Origin: UBA1672 sp050633325
Lineage (GTDB): Bacteria; Pseudomonadota; Alphaproteobacteria; Micavibrionales; Micavibrionaceae
NCBI GenBank assembly: GCA_050633325.1
Contig: JBOEGH010000006.1
Location: 253,661 to 317,660, forward strand
Direction: 5' to 3'
DNA: 64,000 bases
In this document: one piece after another, positions 46,114-54,111 of the stretch
Numbering within the stretch: the stretch's first letter is position 1
How the letters are laid out: every line of letters begins with the position of its first letter
The notes under the pieces: generated by a model
The model's database searches: none
Told to the model about the DNA's origin: nothing
Seen by the model: the letters and a program-made list of their open reading frames with translations, nothing else
Position numbers and translations under genes: made by a program

Positions 46114-46890
46114 ATGCGAATATTGTTTGATATGAGCAATCTATATACGCAAATCAAAGAAATATTTAAACCGATATTTACAAGGTATCTTGATCTGATT
46201 TTACCTCCTCGTTGTCCGATAACAGGTGAGATTGTTGATGCGCAAGGTGTTATGTCTTCACAGGCGTGGCAAGGTCTTGTTTTTATATCTGATCCTAAAT
46301 GCATCTGTTGCGGTACAGCGTTAGACTTTGAATTATCAGACAATGTTAAATGTGATAAATGTATGGAGTCTCCGCCAGAGTTCATCTGCGCTCGATCCGC
46401 CTTAGTTTATAATGACACAAGCCGTGACCTTATACTGGGCTTTAAGCATGGAGATAAGACACATTTAATTCAAACTTTTATTCCTTGGTTAAAGCAGGCA
46501 GGAAAAGATCTATTCCATCAGGCAGATTATCTTGTTCCTGTTCCTTTGCATTCTATGCGCATGATAATGCGAAGGTATAATCAGGCTGCCTTGATATCAG
46601 AAGCTCTATCAAGATCGGTTAACGTTACGCATTTTCCTGATGCTCTTCGCCGTATAAGGTCAACACCGTCACAGGGGCATCTGACAAGCGCAGATCGCGT
46701 TGAAAATGTTCATAATGCATTTGATATTTTGCCTAAAAATATATCCAAGGTTAAGGGTAAAAAGTTTATTTTGATTGATGATGTGTATACTACAGGTGCA
46801 ACCGTTAATGAATGCTCTCGGGTTCTATATAATTATGGTGCGGAAAGTGTAAGTGTTTTGACTATTGCGCGTGTTATTAGTTCTGCGTGA
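46114..46890 (+). CDS. comF: ComF-family phosphoribosyltransferase-like protein
   Basis: A 258-residue ComF protein. An N-terminal zinc-finger-like region has paired Cys (CPITG, CICCGTAL, CDKCME) followed by a phosphoribosyltransferase fold with VPVPLHSMRMIMRRYNQA and the PRPP loop LIDDVYTTGATV. Family members act in DNA uptake in naturally competent species, but in alphaproteobacteria the role is unclear. It is followed by grxC, nit and metC, a typical alphaproteobacterial order. No clear ribosome site; ATG 46132 is an alternative start. Confidence 0.85.
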   Translation: MRILFDMSNLYTQIKEIFKPIFTRYLDLILPPRCPITGEIVDAQGVMSSQAWQGLVFISDPKCICCGTALDFELSDNVKCDKCMESPPEFICARSALVYNDTSRDLILGFKHGDKTHLIQTFIPWLKQAGKDLFHQADYLVPVPLHSMRMIMRRYNQAALISEALSRSVNVTHFPDALRRIRSTPSQGHLTSADRVENVHNAFDILPKNISKVKGKKFILIDDVYTTGATVNECSRVLYNYGAESVSVLTIARVISSA

Positions 46891-46973
46891 TGTTGTTATT
46901 TAATAATGGCTATATTTATGTTTATATGTCGTGTTAGGATTTGTTTTATTTATGCATTATGGAAGGTAATAAA

Positions 46974-47231
46974 ATGGCGAAAATTGAGATATATACATGG
47001 TCAACATGCCCTTATTGTACACGTGCAAAGGCGTTACTTGATTCTAAAGGTGTTGAGTATACTAATCATGATATTACAGGTGACGATGCTGCGCGTAGTA
47101 AAATGATAGAGCGTACAGGTGGTCCTAAATCTGTTCCTCAAGTTTTTGTAGATGATAAGCACTATGGCGGATGTGATGATTTGCATGCACTTGATGCGCA
47201 AGGAAAGCTGGACGGTATTTTAAATGCCTGA
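46974..47231 (+). CDS. grxC: Glutaredoxin 3 (GrxC type)
   Basis: An 85-residue glutaredoxin with the dithiol site CPYC in YTWSTCPYCTRAKALLD, the cis-Pro region SVPQVFVDD and GGCDDLHAL, all typical of GrxC. It reduces protein or mixed disulfides with glutathione. The start is ATG 46974 with GGAAGG upstream; an earlier ATG gives an N-terminal extension that does not fit. It overlaps the nit gene by eight bases. Glutathione use agrees with gloB nearby. Confidence 0.93.
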   Translation: MAKIEIYTWSTCPYCTRAKALLDSKGVEYTNHDITGDDAARSKMIERTGGPKSVPQVFVDDKHYGGCDDLHALDAQGKLDGILNA

Positions 47232-48048
47232 TGCTTTGAAAGTTGCCTGCTTGCAGATGACGAGCAGTGCAAATATTGAGGAAAACCTTGAAAAAGCAGG
47301 GCATTACATCAGGGATGCGGCCTCACAGGGGGCTGAATTTGTTGTTACGCCGGAAAATACATGCCATATCAGGTTTCCCGCTGAGCTTAAATTAGGGGCA
47401 GTGGAATCTGAAGATAGTCATGTCGGACTTCCGTTCTTTGCCAACCTGGCACGCGAACTTGGTATTAAGATACTTGTTGGTTCGATGGCGATGCAGGGTA
47501 ATCAGGATAAGCTTGTTAACAGATCACTTTTGTTTGATCAGTTAGGCGCGGTACAAAGCAGATATGATAAAATACACTTGTTCGACGTTAAACTTTCTAA
47601 TGGTGAGAACTATTGTGAGAGTGATGTCATATCACCGGGTGATCGCGCTGTATTATCTGGAATAGATGAGAATTTTACGGCCGGTCTTAGCATTTGTTAT
47701 GATCTTCGTTTTGCTTATTTGTACAGATCTTTGGCGCAAAAGGGTGCGAATATACTTTGTGTACCTGCTGCATTTACTGTGCCGACCGGGCAGGCTCATT
47801 GGGAGGTGTTGTTGAGGGCACGTGCAATTGAAACCGGAAGTTATGTTATTGCTGCTGCGCAAGTGGGAGAACATGAAGGCGGTCGCAAAACTTATGGCCA
47901 TTCTATGATTATAGACCCTTGGGGTAATATTATCTCACAAATGGGTGAGGAAGAGGGTGTGGTTATAGCCGACTTGGATATTGCTTTGGTAAATCAGGCC
48001 AGATCATCTATTCCTGCCCTTGAACATGATAGAGATTATATTTTATAG
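47224..48048 (+). CDS. Nitrilase-superfamily amidohydrolase (Nit type)
   Basis: A 274-residue carbon-nitrogen hydrolase. The catalytic triad is visible: Glu44 (VTPENTCHIR), Lys116 (RYDKIHLFD) and Cys158 (GLSICYDLRF). The family close to this includes Nit1/Nit2, which repair deaminated glutathione or act as omega-amidases; its coupling to glutaredoxin fits a glutathione-related role, but this is inference. Its ATG lies inside the end of grxC, so translation is coupled. metC follows 13 bases later. Confidence 0.88.
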   Translation: MPDALKVACLQMTSSANIEENLEKAGHYIRDAASQGAEFVVTPENTCHIRFPAELKLGAVESEDSHVGLPFFANLARELGIKILVGSMAMQGNQDKLVNRSLLFDQLGAVQSRYDKIHLFDVKLSNGENYCESDVISPGDRAVLSGIDENFTAGLSICYDLRFAYLYRSLAQKGANILCVPAAFTVPTGQAHWEVLLRARAIETGSYVIAAAQVGEHEGGRKTYGHSMIIDPWGNIISQMGEEEGVVIADLDIALVNQARSSIPALEHDRDYIL

Positions 48049-48061
48049 GTAAAAAAGTACT

Positions 48062-49228
48062 ATGGATGATAAAAAAGACTATCATAAAGAAACTAAATTA
48101 ATGCATGCGGGGCGTAAGCCTGAAGATTATTTCGGTGTTGTTAACCCCCCGATATGTCGTACATCTACAATTTTGTATGATGATTTGGATGCATATTTTG
48201 ATCCCAATACAAAATTTCGTTATGGCCGCGTAGGTAACCCTTTAAGTTGCGCCTTTGAGGAGGCCATTTCAGATTTGGAGGGCGGGTATAATGCCATAAC
48301 TTCATCCAGTGGAATGTCCGCAATTTCAACGGCTTTATTGTCATTCGTTAAGTCAGGTGATCATGTTTTAATAGTTGATACTTGTTACCCACCGACCAGA
48401 TTTTTCGCTAATAAGCAGTTGAGATCATATGGTGTTGATGTCGAATATTATGACCCTATGATTGGTGATGGTATTAATGACCTGATCCGTGAAAATACAT
48501 CCGTTATTTATTTGGAATCACCAGGGTCGGCAACGTTTGAGGTGCAAGATGTTCCCGCGATTGTTAAGGCGGCCAAAGGCCGTGGTGTCATTACCGTTAT
48601 GGATAATACTTATTCCGCAGGTGTGTTGTTCCGCCCCTTGGATCACGGGGTCAATATATCTGTTCAGTCTGCTGCGAAATATCTTGGTGGTCATTCTGAC
48701 GTTAATCTTGGTGTTGCCGTCGCTGACAGTAAGGCTAATTATAATATTTTAAAATCATGTGCAATTAACCTTGGTACTTGTGCGTCGGCAGAAGATTTGT
48801 ACTTGGCGATGAGAGGTCTTAGAACATTGGAGATGCGCTTGGGTTATGCCGCAAAAAATATGATGTCTGTACTTACATGGTTTAAAGGGCGCGATGAGGT
48901 GCAGTCTTTATACTCGCCAATTTTAGAAAATAGCGTAGGTCATGATAATTGGAAAAGAGACTTTTCAGGAGTAAATGGTGTGTTTAGCGTACTGTTCAAG
49001 CCTGAATATAAAAAAGACGATATATCACGTTTTGTAGACTCTTTATCACTGTTTCCGGTAGGTAGTAGTTGGGGAGGGTATGAAAGTTTGATCCAGCCAC
49101 AAGACATGAAATCATACAGATCCAATTGGCAAAAAGAAGGATTCTTCTTACGCTTTCAAATTGGAAATGAAAATGTCGATGATTTGATAGCGGATTTAGA
49201 GCAGGGTATCACTAGGCTACAGTCCTAG
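48062..49228 (+). CDS. metC: Cystathionine beta-lyase (PLP enzyme)
   Basis: A 388-residue Cys/Met-metabolism PLP enzyme. YGRVGNP (54-60), the phosphate-binding SSSGMSAIS and the Schiff-base Lys206 in SAAKYLGGHSD are present. It splits cystathionine to homocysteine, pyruvate and ammonia for methionine synthesis. Related gamma-synthases cannot be excluded by motif alone, but the length and YXRXXNP context favour MetC. The tail overlaps the convergent GNAT gene by 12 bases. Confidence 0.85.
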   Translation: MDDKKDYHKETKLMHAGRKPEDYFGVVNPPICRTSTILYDDLDAYFDPNTKFRYGRVGNPLSCAFEEAISDLEGGYNAITSSSGMSAISTALLSFVKSGDHVLIVDTCYPPTRFFANKQLRSYGVDVEYYDPMIGDGINDLIRENTSVIYLESPGSATFEVQDVPAIVKAAKGRGVITVMDNTYSAGVLFRPLDHGVNISVQSAAKYLGGHSDVNLGVAVADSKANYNILKSCAINLGTCASAEDLYLAMRGLRTLEMRLGYAAKNMMSVLTWFKGRDEVQSLYSPILENSVGHDNWKRDFSGVNGVFSVLFKPEYKKDDISRFVDSLSLFPVGSSWGGYESLIQPQDMKSYRSNWQKEGFFLRFQIGNENVDDLIADLEQGITRLQS

Positions 49229-49648
49229 GTCAGGTTCTCTTATCATTGGAATATGGTCTGGGCTTGGTGCTTTGAACTCATCTGTTTTCTTATATCCGAA
49301 TCGCTTGTAAAAATCATGGGCGGGATTTCTGTCGGACACGCTTAAGAATGATTTTGTACATGTCTCATCTAACAGTCTTGTGACTTCTTCCATTAGTTCC
49401 GTGCCGACGCCGTATTCTCTATAATCGGGATGAACAAATAGTCTTGCAATATGCTGGGATGAATCCATATTTTGTTCCAATATAGCAACCCCTATAAGTT
49501 CTTCGTTATCTATGGCGCAAAATACTATTTCCGAGGTTAGGTATTTTTCAATTATATCAGGGTCAACTGGTGTGCTGTCACCATTCCACATGCTTGATAA
49601 TTCAACTATTTGATCTAATTGTGATATACCTGCTTTTACTATTGGCAT
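49217..49648 (-). CDS. GNAT-family N-acetyltransferase
   Basis: A 143-residue GNAT protein. The acetyl-CoA binding motif is LFVHPDYREYGVGTELMEEV, followed by SVSDRNPAHDFYKRFGYKK, the typical C-terminal beta-alpha segment. The acceptor substrate is unknown. It overlaps the metC tail and lies 37 bases after an XRE gene on the same strand, so the two may form an acquired pair resembling toxin-antitoxin or GNAT-regulator units; weak evidence only. Confidence 0.8.
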   Translation of the reverse strand: MPIVKAGISQLDQIVELSSMWNGDSTPVDPDIIEKYLTSEIVFCAIDNEELIGVAILEQNMDSSQHIARLFVHPDYREYGVGTELMEEVTRLLDETCTKSFLSVSDRNPAHDFYKRFGYKKTDEFKAPSPDHIPMIREPDLGL

Positions 49649-49685
49649 TAATTGCGGTCTTTCGAAGGTTCTGCGTGTGATATGG

Positions 49686-50000
49686 TTATGTAATGTCTCC
49701 GATTGTGACGCCTAACGCTTCGGCCAGAGTCTTTAATGCGCGGATAGATCCATCTTTTTTGCCCGTTTCTATTTCTGTGAGATATGGGCGCGAAATTCCT
49801 GATGCATCGGCAAGGTCTGCTTGTGTCATGTTGCGGAATTTTCTAATTACTTTTATTGGATGTTCCTGTCGTGCAGATAGTTGGTCCAGTATGTCGCCGG
49901 GCAAGTCACTGTCCGTTCCGTTAGAGCTTATTTCGCGGTAATCATGCAATGGTACCAGTACATAGGGCTTTCCTTGTATGTGTAGTAAGTCATATTTCAT
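49686..50000 (-). CDS. XRE-family helix-turn-helix regulator
   Basis: A 104-residue protein: an N-terminal segment (1-40) with the beta-rich YVLVPLHDYREI pattern, then an XRE HTH (50-103; MTQADLADASGISRPYLTEIETGKKDGS). Such layouts are common in antitoxin-like regulators. Its start at ATG 50000 has AAGGAG upstream. Two copies of ATTGTATT lie 35 bases apart at 50027 and 50062, possibly operators. It precedes the GNAT gene on the same strand. Confidence 0.8.
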   Translation of the reverse strand: MKYDLLHIQGKPYVLVPLHDYREISSNGTDSDLPGDILDQLSARQEHPIKVIRKFRNMTQADLADASGISRPYLTEIETGKKDGSIRALKTLAEALGVTIGDIT

Positions 50001-50068
50001 GATTTAAGCTCCTTTTCTTTAGCGACATTGTATTGATTTTTTTACAAAAATCCACGGTAATATTGTAT

Positions 50069-51070
50069 TTAAAACCTCTTTGTGATGGTGATAGAGCCAA
50101 AAACGCTTTCTTCATCTTGTCCGTCGAACTCTTTGCTGCGCGCGTTTAGCGTATATGACATTCTGTAATCATCGAAAGTAAGGGAAAAACCACCGCTTAA
50201 GTCACCAACGAAATGTTTCTTATCTACGCTGTGGCTGTTGCTGAATGTATTACCATCTAAAAATATGTCATGCGCAACCAGCCGTGCTTCTGCTCCTGCA
50301 AATATTTGCCAGTTAAGTTTATTCTTTTCTGTGAAAAACACACCTGTTCCGGGTATAGCAGGGCGCACACGTTGTGGTGTGTCTTGGTGTTTTGATGATC
50401 CTAAAATTGCGGTTGCTCCAGCACTGGCATTTGTTCTTATGTTGCCAAGTGTAACGGAAAAGTTTGGCTCAATTCGAGCGTTTAGGTTATTGAAATCGTA
50501 AGAAAGTGCATAAGGTACACGGCGTTGCCATGACACCATAAATCCCGGTTCAAAGTTAAGTTGATTTCTCCATCCTCTTGGTTTTGGTGAGTCTGAAACA
50601 TGCTTGTGAACGAATTTTTGTGTTTGCTCTCCCAGAGCTTCCGGTCCAACTACGCCAAGTGTGAATTCCAACTCATCAACGTGAAAAGGCTTGTCCCCAT
50701 TATCTGTAATGTTCGCCATTCCAACCGATCCGTATAAAAATGCTGCCCAAGGGCGGTCTTTGTCTGGTTGGTCTGCGATTTTTATATCTTCTGGCGTGTA
50801 TATGTTATGACCAATTGTGTAAAATGTTGCTGTTTTATCATTGAAATCAAAAGTGGGTATTTTATCTGCTAATACGTCTATAACCGGGGGGACTTTTATA
50901 TCGGCGTCAAACCATGTCGCTCTTACGCCGCTAGTGTAATATTTATCTGTTCCACCCCCGAAATTATCATTTTCAACAGATAAACTTATATATGTATCGT
51001 TATCTTCGGCCATTGCATTTATCGGCGATATTATTAAAGCAATAGATAAGCACGAATATTTTAACCACAT
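50069..51070 (-). CDS. LpxR-like (DUF2219) outer-membrane lipid A deacylase
   Basis: About 333 residues from ATG 51070, chosen for the AAGGAC site seven bases upstream; ATG 51091 would add seven. Signal peptide (1-21, ending INAMA), then a beta-barrel ending in Phe (ITKRF). Conserved features for LpxR are SVENDNFGGGTDKYYTSGVR and the His in IGHNIYTPED. LpxR removes 3' acyl chains from lipid A in the outer membrane; for this homologue that activity is only inferred. It stands alone, divergent from the esterase. Confidence 0.78.
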   Translation of the reverse strand: MWLKYSCLSIALIISPINAMAEDNDTYISLSVENDNFGGGTDKYYTSGVRATWFDADIKVPPVIDVLADKIPTFDFNDKTATFYTIGHNIYTPEDIKIADQPDKDRPWAAFLYGSVGMANITDNGDKPFHVDELEFTLGVVGPEALGEQTQKFVHKHVSDSPKPRGWRNQLNFEPGFMVSWQRRVPYALSYDFNNLNARIEPNFSVTLGNIRTNASAGATAILGSSKHQDTPQRVRPAIPGTGVFFTEKNKLNWQIFAGAEARLVAHDIFLDGNTFSNSHSVDKKHFVGDLSGGFSLTFDDYRMSYTLNARSKEFDGQDEESVFGSITITKRF

Positions 51071-51135
51071 GGTATTGTCCTTTTGTTTCATACTTTATCT
51101 ACCTTATATAAATCCTCTGTGCTACATATCTTTGC

Positions 51136-51795
51136 ATGAGTATTTCAAATTTTTATGAGCATAAACCGCAGAGCGGAAAAGTTGAGCGTCTTGTTATAAT
51201 GTTGCATGGCGTGGGTTCTAATGGTCAAGACTTGATATCCCTTGCGCCTATTTTATCGCAAGGACTTCCGAACACAATGTTCATATCACCTGATGCGCCG
51301 TTTCCTTGTGATATGGTTCCTGCGGGTTATCCAAATTCATTTCAGTGGTTCTCTTTGCAAGATCGTGACCCTCAAGTAATGTTGTCAGGGGTTAAGAGTG
51401 CGTTTCCGTTAGTGGAAGAATTTATAGACGCGCAAGTTGAAAGGTTAGACCTGACATATTCGGATGTCGCTTTGTTTGGCTTTTCTCAAGGTACGATGAC
51501 AAGCTTGCATGTCGCGCCGAGGTTGAAATCGAAAATAGCAGGCGTGATGGGTTTTTCAGGTGCTTTGCTTTGGGATGAAAGCGAAGGTAAGGATTTTCAA
51601 AAACCACCTATATGTTTGGTTCACGGGGAGGCAGATGATGTTGTCCCTGTTCAGGCTTGGTCTATGGCAAAAAGCGTTCTTTTGAATAATGGTTTTGATT
51701 TTTCTGGGCACACAAGTTCAGGGCTAACTCATTCAATAGATCAGAAGGGTATAGATGCTAGTTCTGATTTCTTGAAAAAAGTTCTGAAAATTTAG
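51136..51795 (+). CDS. Phospholipase/carboxylesterase (alpha/beta hydrolase)
   Basis: A 219-residue esterase of the lysophospholipase/thioesterase type. The nucleophile elbow is GFSQGT with Ser117; an acidic residue in VHGEADDVVP and His in GLTHSID complete the triad. Oxyanion part LMLHGVGSNGQD-like region is at 22-32. It probably hydrolyses short acyl esters or palmitoyl-type thioesters; substrate unknown. The ATG follows a promoter shared with the divergent LpxR-like gene. Confidence 0.88.
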   Translation: MSISNFYEHKPQSGKVERLVIMLHGVGSNGQDLISLAPILSQGLPNTMFISPDAPFPCDMVPAGYPNSFQWFSLQDRDPQVMLSGVKSAFPLVEEFIDAQVERLDLTYSDVALFGFSQGTMTSLHVAPRLKSKIAGVMGFSGALLWDESEGKDFQKPPICLVHGEADDVVPVQAWSMAKSVLLNNGFDFSGHTSSGLTHSIDQKGIDASSDFLKKVLKI

Positions 51796-51848
51796 TTATG
51801 TATTATTTCTTTGTTGGGTGGGCTTGTATTATACGGCCAAGGCTAAGT

Positions 51849-52361
51849 TTACTTTTGTGTTTTTGTAATCATAACGGCACTGATAATACAGAAAATGAAT
51901 AACCCAAAGCAAAATGGAATATTGTAGTTCGCCATTGAAAAGCCAAATATTGGGTCTTGCCATGGTATTTTACTGCAATCACCCATTGGTGCGCTCATTA
52001 TATTCTCAAGTATACTTTGTCCTTCGTTGCTGTCAGGAAAAATAACCGCGCATCCTTCAACTGCGGATGTCCACCATTTTTGCTCTATCCCTGTATGGTA
52101 TGACGCTATCGCGCTGTTTACTAGAAAGTTTAATCCGCAGATTCCTAGTAGTGGTGCCAGTATCTTGTCTTTGTTTCTCAGGATTAGCCCGATCACCCCA
52201 ATTAATAACCCTATTGCAAAAGGGTACCTTTGATAGATGCATAATGCGCAAGGTTCTAGGTTAAATATGGCTTCTGCAATAAAGGCCAGTGATAGTGATG
52301 AAAAAGATATTAGGGCGATTAATGAAAATGATAAGGTTGGGTTTGAAAAAATAGCCTTCAT
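51849..52361 (-). CDS. DsbB-family disulfide bond protein
   Basis: A 170-residue membrane protein with four transmembrane helices. The first Cys pair is Cys38-Cys41 (EPCALCIYQRYP) and the second is Cys104 and Cys129, the DsbB layout. DsbB reoxidises DsbA and passes electrons to quinone. No dsbA is in the window. Its start overlaps the exoD stop by four bases (ATGA), so it is translated with exoD. Confidence 0.88.
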   Translation of the reverse strand: MKAIFSNPTLSFSLIALISFSSLSLAFIAEAIFNLEPCALCIYQRYPFAIGLLIGVIGLILRNKDKILAPLLGICGLNFLVNSAIASYHTGIEQKWWTSAVEGCAVIFPDSNEGQSILENIMSAPMGDCSKIPWQDPIFGFSMANYNIPFCFGLFIFCIISAVMITKTQK

Positions 52362-52975
52362 CGTATTAAACCTTTAATTCCTTCTTTTATCAGGTCAAGT
52401 CCTTCAAGACCTACAAATAGTAATACTGAATATAACATGATTACCCATATTATACCTATTAGTGCGCCTGTAAGAACGGCTAGTCCATCACGCATAATAA
52501 CCCCGATAGACATTAACGCTATGCCAAAACTTGGTACCGTGTTTGTTAATGGGATAGGTACGCAAACAGATAGAGCCATTATAAAGCCGCACACACCTAT
52601 TATTCGTGAGAAATTTCCCTGGGTTACAAAGCTTAATCGTGGTTTTATGAATTTTTCAAGTCGCTTGGCCCAAGGTAATGCTTTTTCTATTATCGCGGTT
52701 AAGTTTTCACGCTTCATGCTTTTGCTTCTGAATGATTTTGGAAACCAAATTGTGTGTCGTCCTAATGCTTGTTGAGCAGTAAGGAAAACGAGCGGTAGCC
52801 CCAAAATTGTGCCGACCCCAACTGCGGGCAGGGGAAGAGCAGCTGGCAAGGCGAAGATGAATAAAAAGAATCCGAAACCTCTTTCGTGAAACGCTTCAAG
52901 TAAATCATTTATACTGATTGTTTCACCGGTGCATGCGGTGTCTATATTTTTAAGTATGTCAGAAATAGTTCTCAT
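52358..52975 (-). CDS. ExoD-family membrane protein
   Basis: A 205-residue membrane protein of the ExoD family: N-terminal ISINDLLEAFHERGFGFFLF, PLPAVGVGTILGLPLVFLTAQQALG, and about four transmembrane segments with CVPIPLTNTVPSFGIALMSIG. ExoD was tied to exopolysaccharide and alkaline tolerance in rhizobia; the molecular function is unknown. It is upstream of and coupled to the dsbB gene. The structured spacer at 53055-53137 lies in its leader region. Confidence 0.85.
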   Translation of the reverse strand: MRTISDILKNIDTACTGETISINDLLEAFHERGFGFFLFIFALPAALPLPAVGVGTILGLPLVFLTAQQALGRHTIWFPKSFRSKSMKRENLTAIIEKALPWAKRLEKFIKPRLSFVTQGNFSRIIGVCGFIMALSVCVPIPLTNTVPSFGIALMSIGVIMRDGLAVLTGALIGIIWVIMLYSVLLFVGLEGLDLIKEGIKGLIR

Positions 52976-53054
52976 TCATATTCAAATATCAGAGTTACTT
53001 GTGTTTTACGAGTAAGAAAACACGTAATTGATAAGTTTTATTGTTGATTGTTAA

Positions 53055-53137
53055 TGGTGTGGCCACCCCCATTAGTGTGTGGGTAACGGGGGTGACCCGA
53101 GTGTATAATGCACTCGTTATTGTGAACAATCACACCA
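53055..53137. repeat. Cloverleaf-like cluster of four inverted repeats
   Basis: TGGTGTG (53055-53061) pairs with CACACCA (53131-53137). Inside lie CACCCCC/GGGGGTG (53064-53070, 53088-53094), CGAGTG/CACTCG (53098-53103, 53111-53116) and ATTG/CAAT (53119-53122, 53127-53130). All arms pair perfectly. A GGGT in the first loop can also pair with ACCC at 53095-53098. It is not a tRNA (no T-loop). It sits in a 250-base gene-free gap upstream of exoD and downstream of the XRE gene. Confidence 0.6.
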
Positions 53138-53225
53138 AAAGCGTTGCTTGTCAATGGGAAAAATCACTGGATTGAGCGTGGGTGTTGTTGTGCTTATTTG
53201 TGCTTTGAATTTTGTCGGGTAATGC

Positions 53226-53591
53226 CTATTTTTTACGTGAGCGTTCTTTTGCTGCTTTACGTAGTTCATCCATATTTGTGAATGATTGGTCGCTAACCTC
53301 TCTGAGAAGTGCATTTTCTTCTTTTAGGGTCGCTAACTCTTCGTATGATTGGTCGATCATTGATGGTATTAGGCGGTAAACAGGTACGTTTAAGCCGTAA
53401 GCAATCTTTTCTATAGTATCCAGCTTTGGGCTGGATGATCTGTTTTGTAGTATGTCGCGTATGGCTGTTTCGCCTAGGCCTGATGCGATGGAAAGCTTTT
53501 TAGGGTTGGTAACGCCTTTGCGCTCTTTGAGTATAGCTTTTAGGTTCCGCTTAAACTCTGCGGTAAGTATGTCTGTCAGCTCTTTTTTCAT
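53226..53591 (-). CDS. XRE-family helix-turn-helix regulator with coiled-coil tail
   Basis: A 121-residue regulator: XRE HTH at about 14-72 (LSIASGLGETAIRDILQNRSSSP) and a coiled-coil C-terminus (YEELATLKEENALLREV) ending in a basic RSRKK tail. The layout is typical of phage-type or lifestyle regulators; targets unknown. It is flanked by the structured spacer and a small hydrophobic protein gene on the same strand. No ribosome site stands out. Confidence 0.8.
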   Translation of the reverse strand: MKKELTDILTAEFKRNLKAILKERKGVTNPKKLSIASGLGETAIRDILQNRSSSPKLDTIEKIAYGLNVPVYRLIPSMIDQSYEELATLKEENALLREVSDQSFTNMDELRKAAKERSRKK

Positions 53592-53676
53592 GGCGATATA
53601 ATGACTGATTTTTGTTGTTTTTTAAAGGGGGTATGTTTCACAAATGTTTTGCTTTGTGCTCTATTTGGCAAAATAA

Positions 53677-53700
53677 AACACCTCAAATTTATGAGGTGTT
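53677..53700 (-). terminator. Terminator after small hydrophobic protein gene
   Basis: AACACCTCA and TGAGGTGTT pair perfectly across a 6-base loop. Read on the reverse strand the stem is followed by TTATTTTG, so it ends the gene at 53737-54030. It also isolates that gene from the XRE gene further on. Confidence 0.75.
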
Positions 53701-53736
53701 ATTTGTGTAATAGGGCTGTTTTAAGTGTCAGTATTA

Positions 53737-54030
53737 CTACACCCCAGGTGCGTCAGGTGTCATCCATCCTGAAAGAATTTCTCCAGCACCACTCAAATTG
53801 TGAGCAAAGCCATTACCAACATTAGCTAGCATATCTGTTGGAGTGAATTTAATAGATTCTCCTGCTGCTATAGCTGCATCAGCAGTAAGGCTTAACCCGC
53901 CTGTCGCTGCGGCCACAATTGTGCTTACTGTAGCTGCAGCCAATATGCCTCGTGATGCGTTCCATGCTGTTGAAACGATGCTTCTGCCTGAACTCGCTAA
54001 GTTATCAGCAGCGTCTAATGGGTTTGCCAT
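53737..54030 (-). CDS. Small Gly/Ala-rich amphipathic protein, unknown
   Basis: A 97-residue protein of no recognised family. Residues 26-55 form an Ala/Gly-rich hydrophobic stretch (GILAAATVSTIVAAATGG), and the rest is polar with Gly and Pro. It has no classical signal peptide; composition recalls small pore-like or bacteriocin-like peptides, but this is only resemblance. AAGGA lies ahead of the ATG, and a strong terminator follows, which supports expression. It lies between uvrA and an XRE gene on the same strand. Confidence 0.5.
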   Translation of the reverse strand: MANPLDAADNLASSGRSIVSTAWNASRGILAAATVSTIVAAATGGLSLTADAAIAAGESIKFTPTDMLANVGNGFAHNLSGAGEILSGWMTPDAPGV

Positions 54031-54111
54031 TATAGTATTCCTTTTAAATTTATCACCATTTATTATTATTAGTAAAATATTATCATATGTATTTCACGTA
54101 ATACAAGGAAA

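Noticed and set aside
53055..53137. Possible tRNA gene because the block ends in CACACCA and has four stems
   Set aside because: No TTCGAAT-type T-loop, no valid anticodon loop, and the inner stems have the wrong loop sizes.
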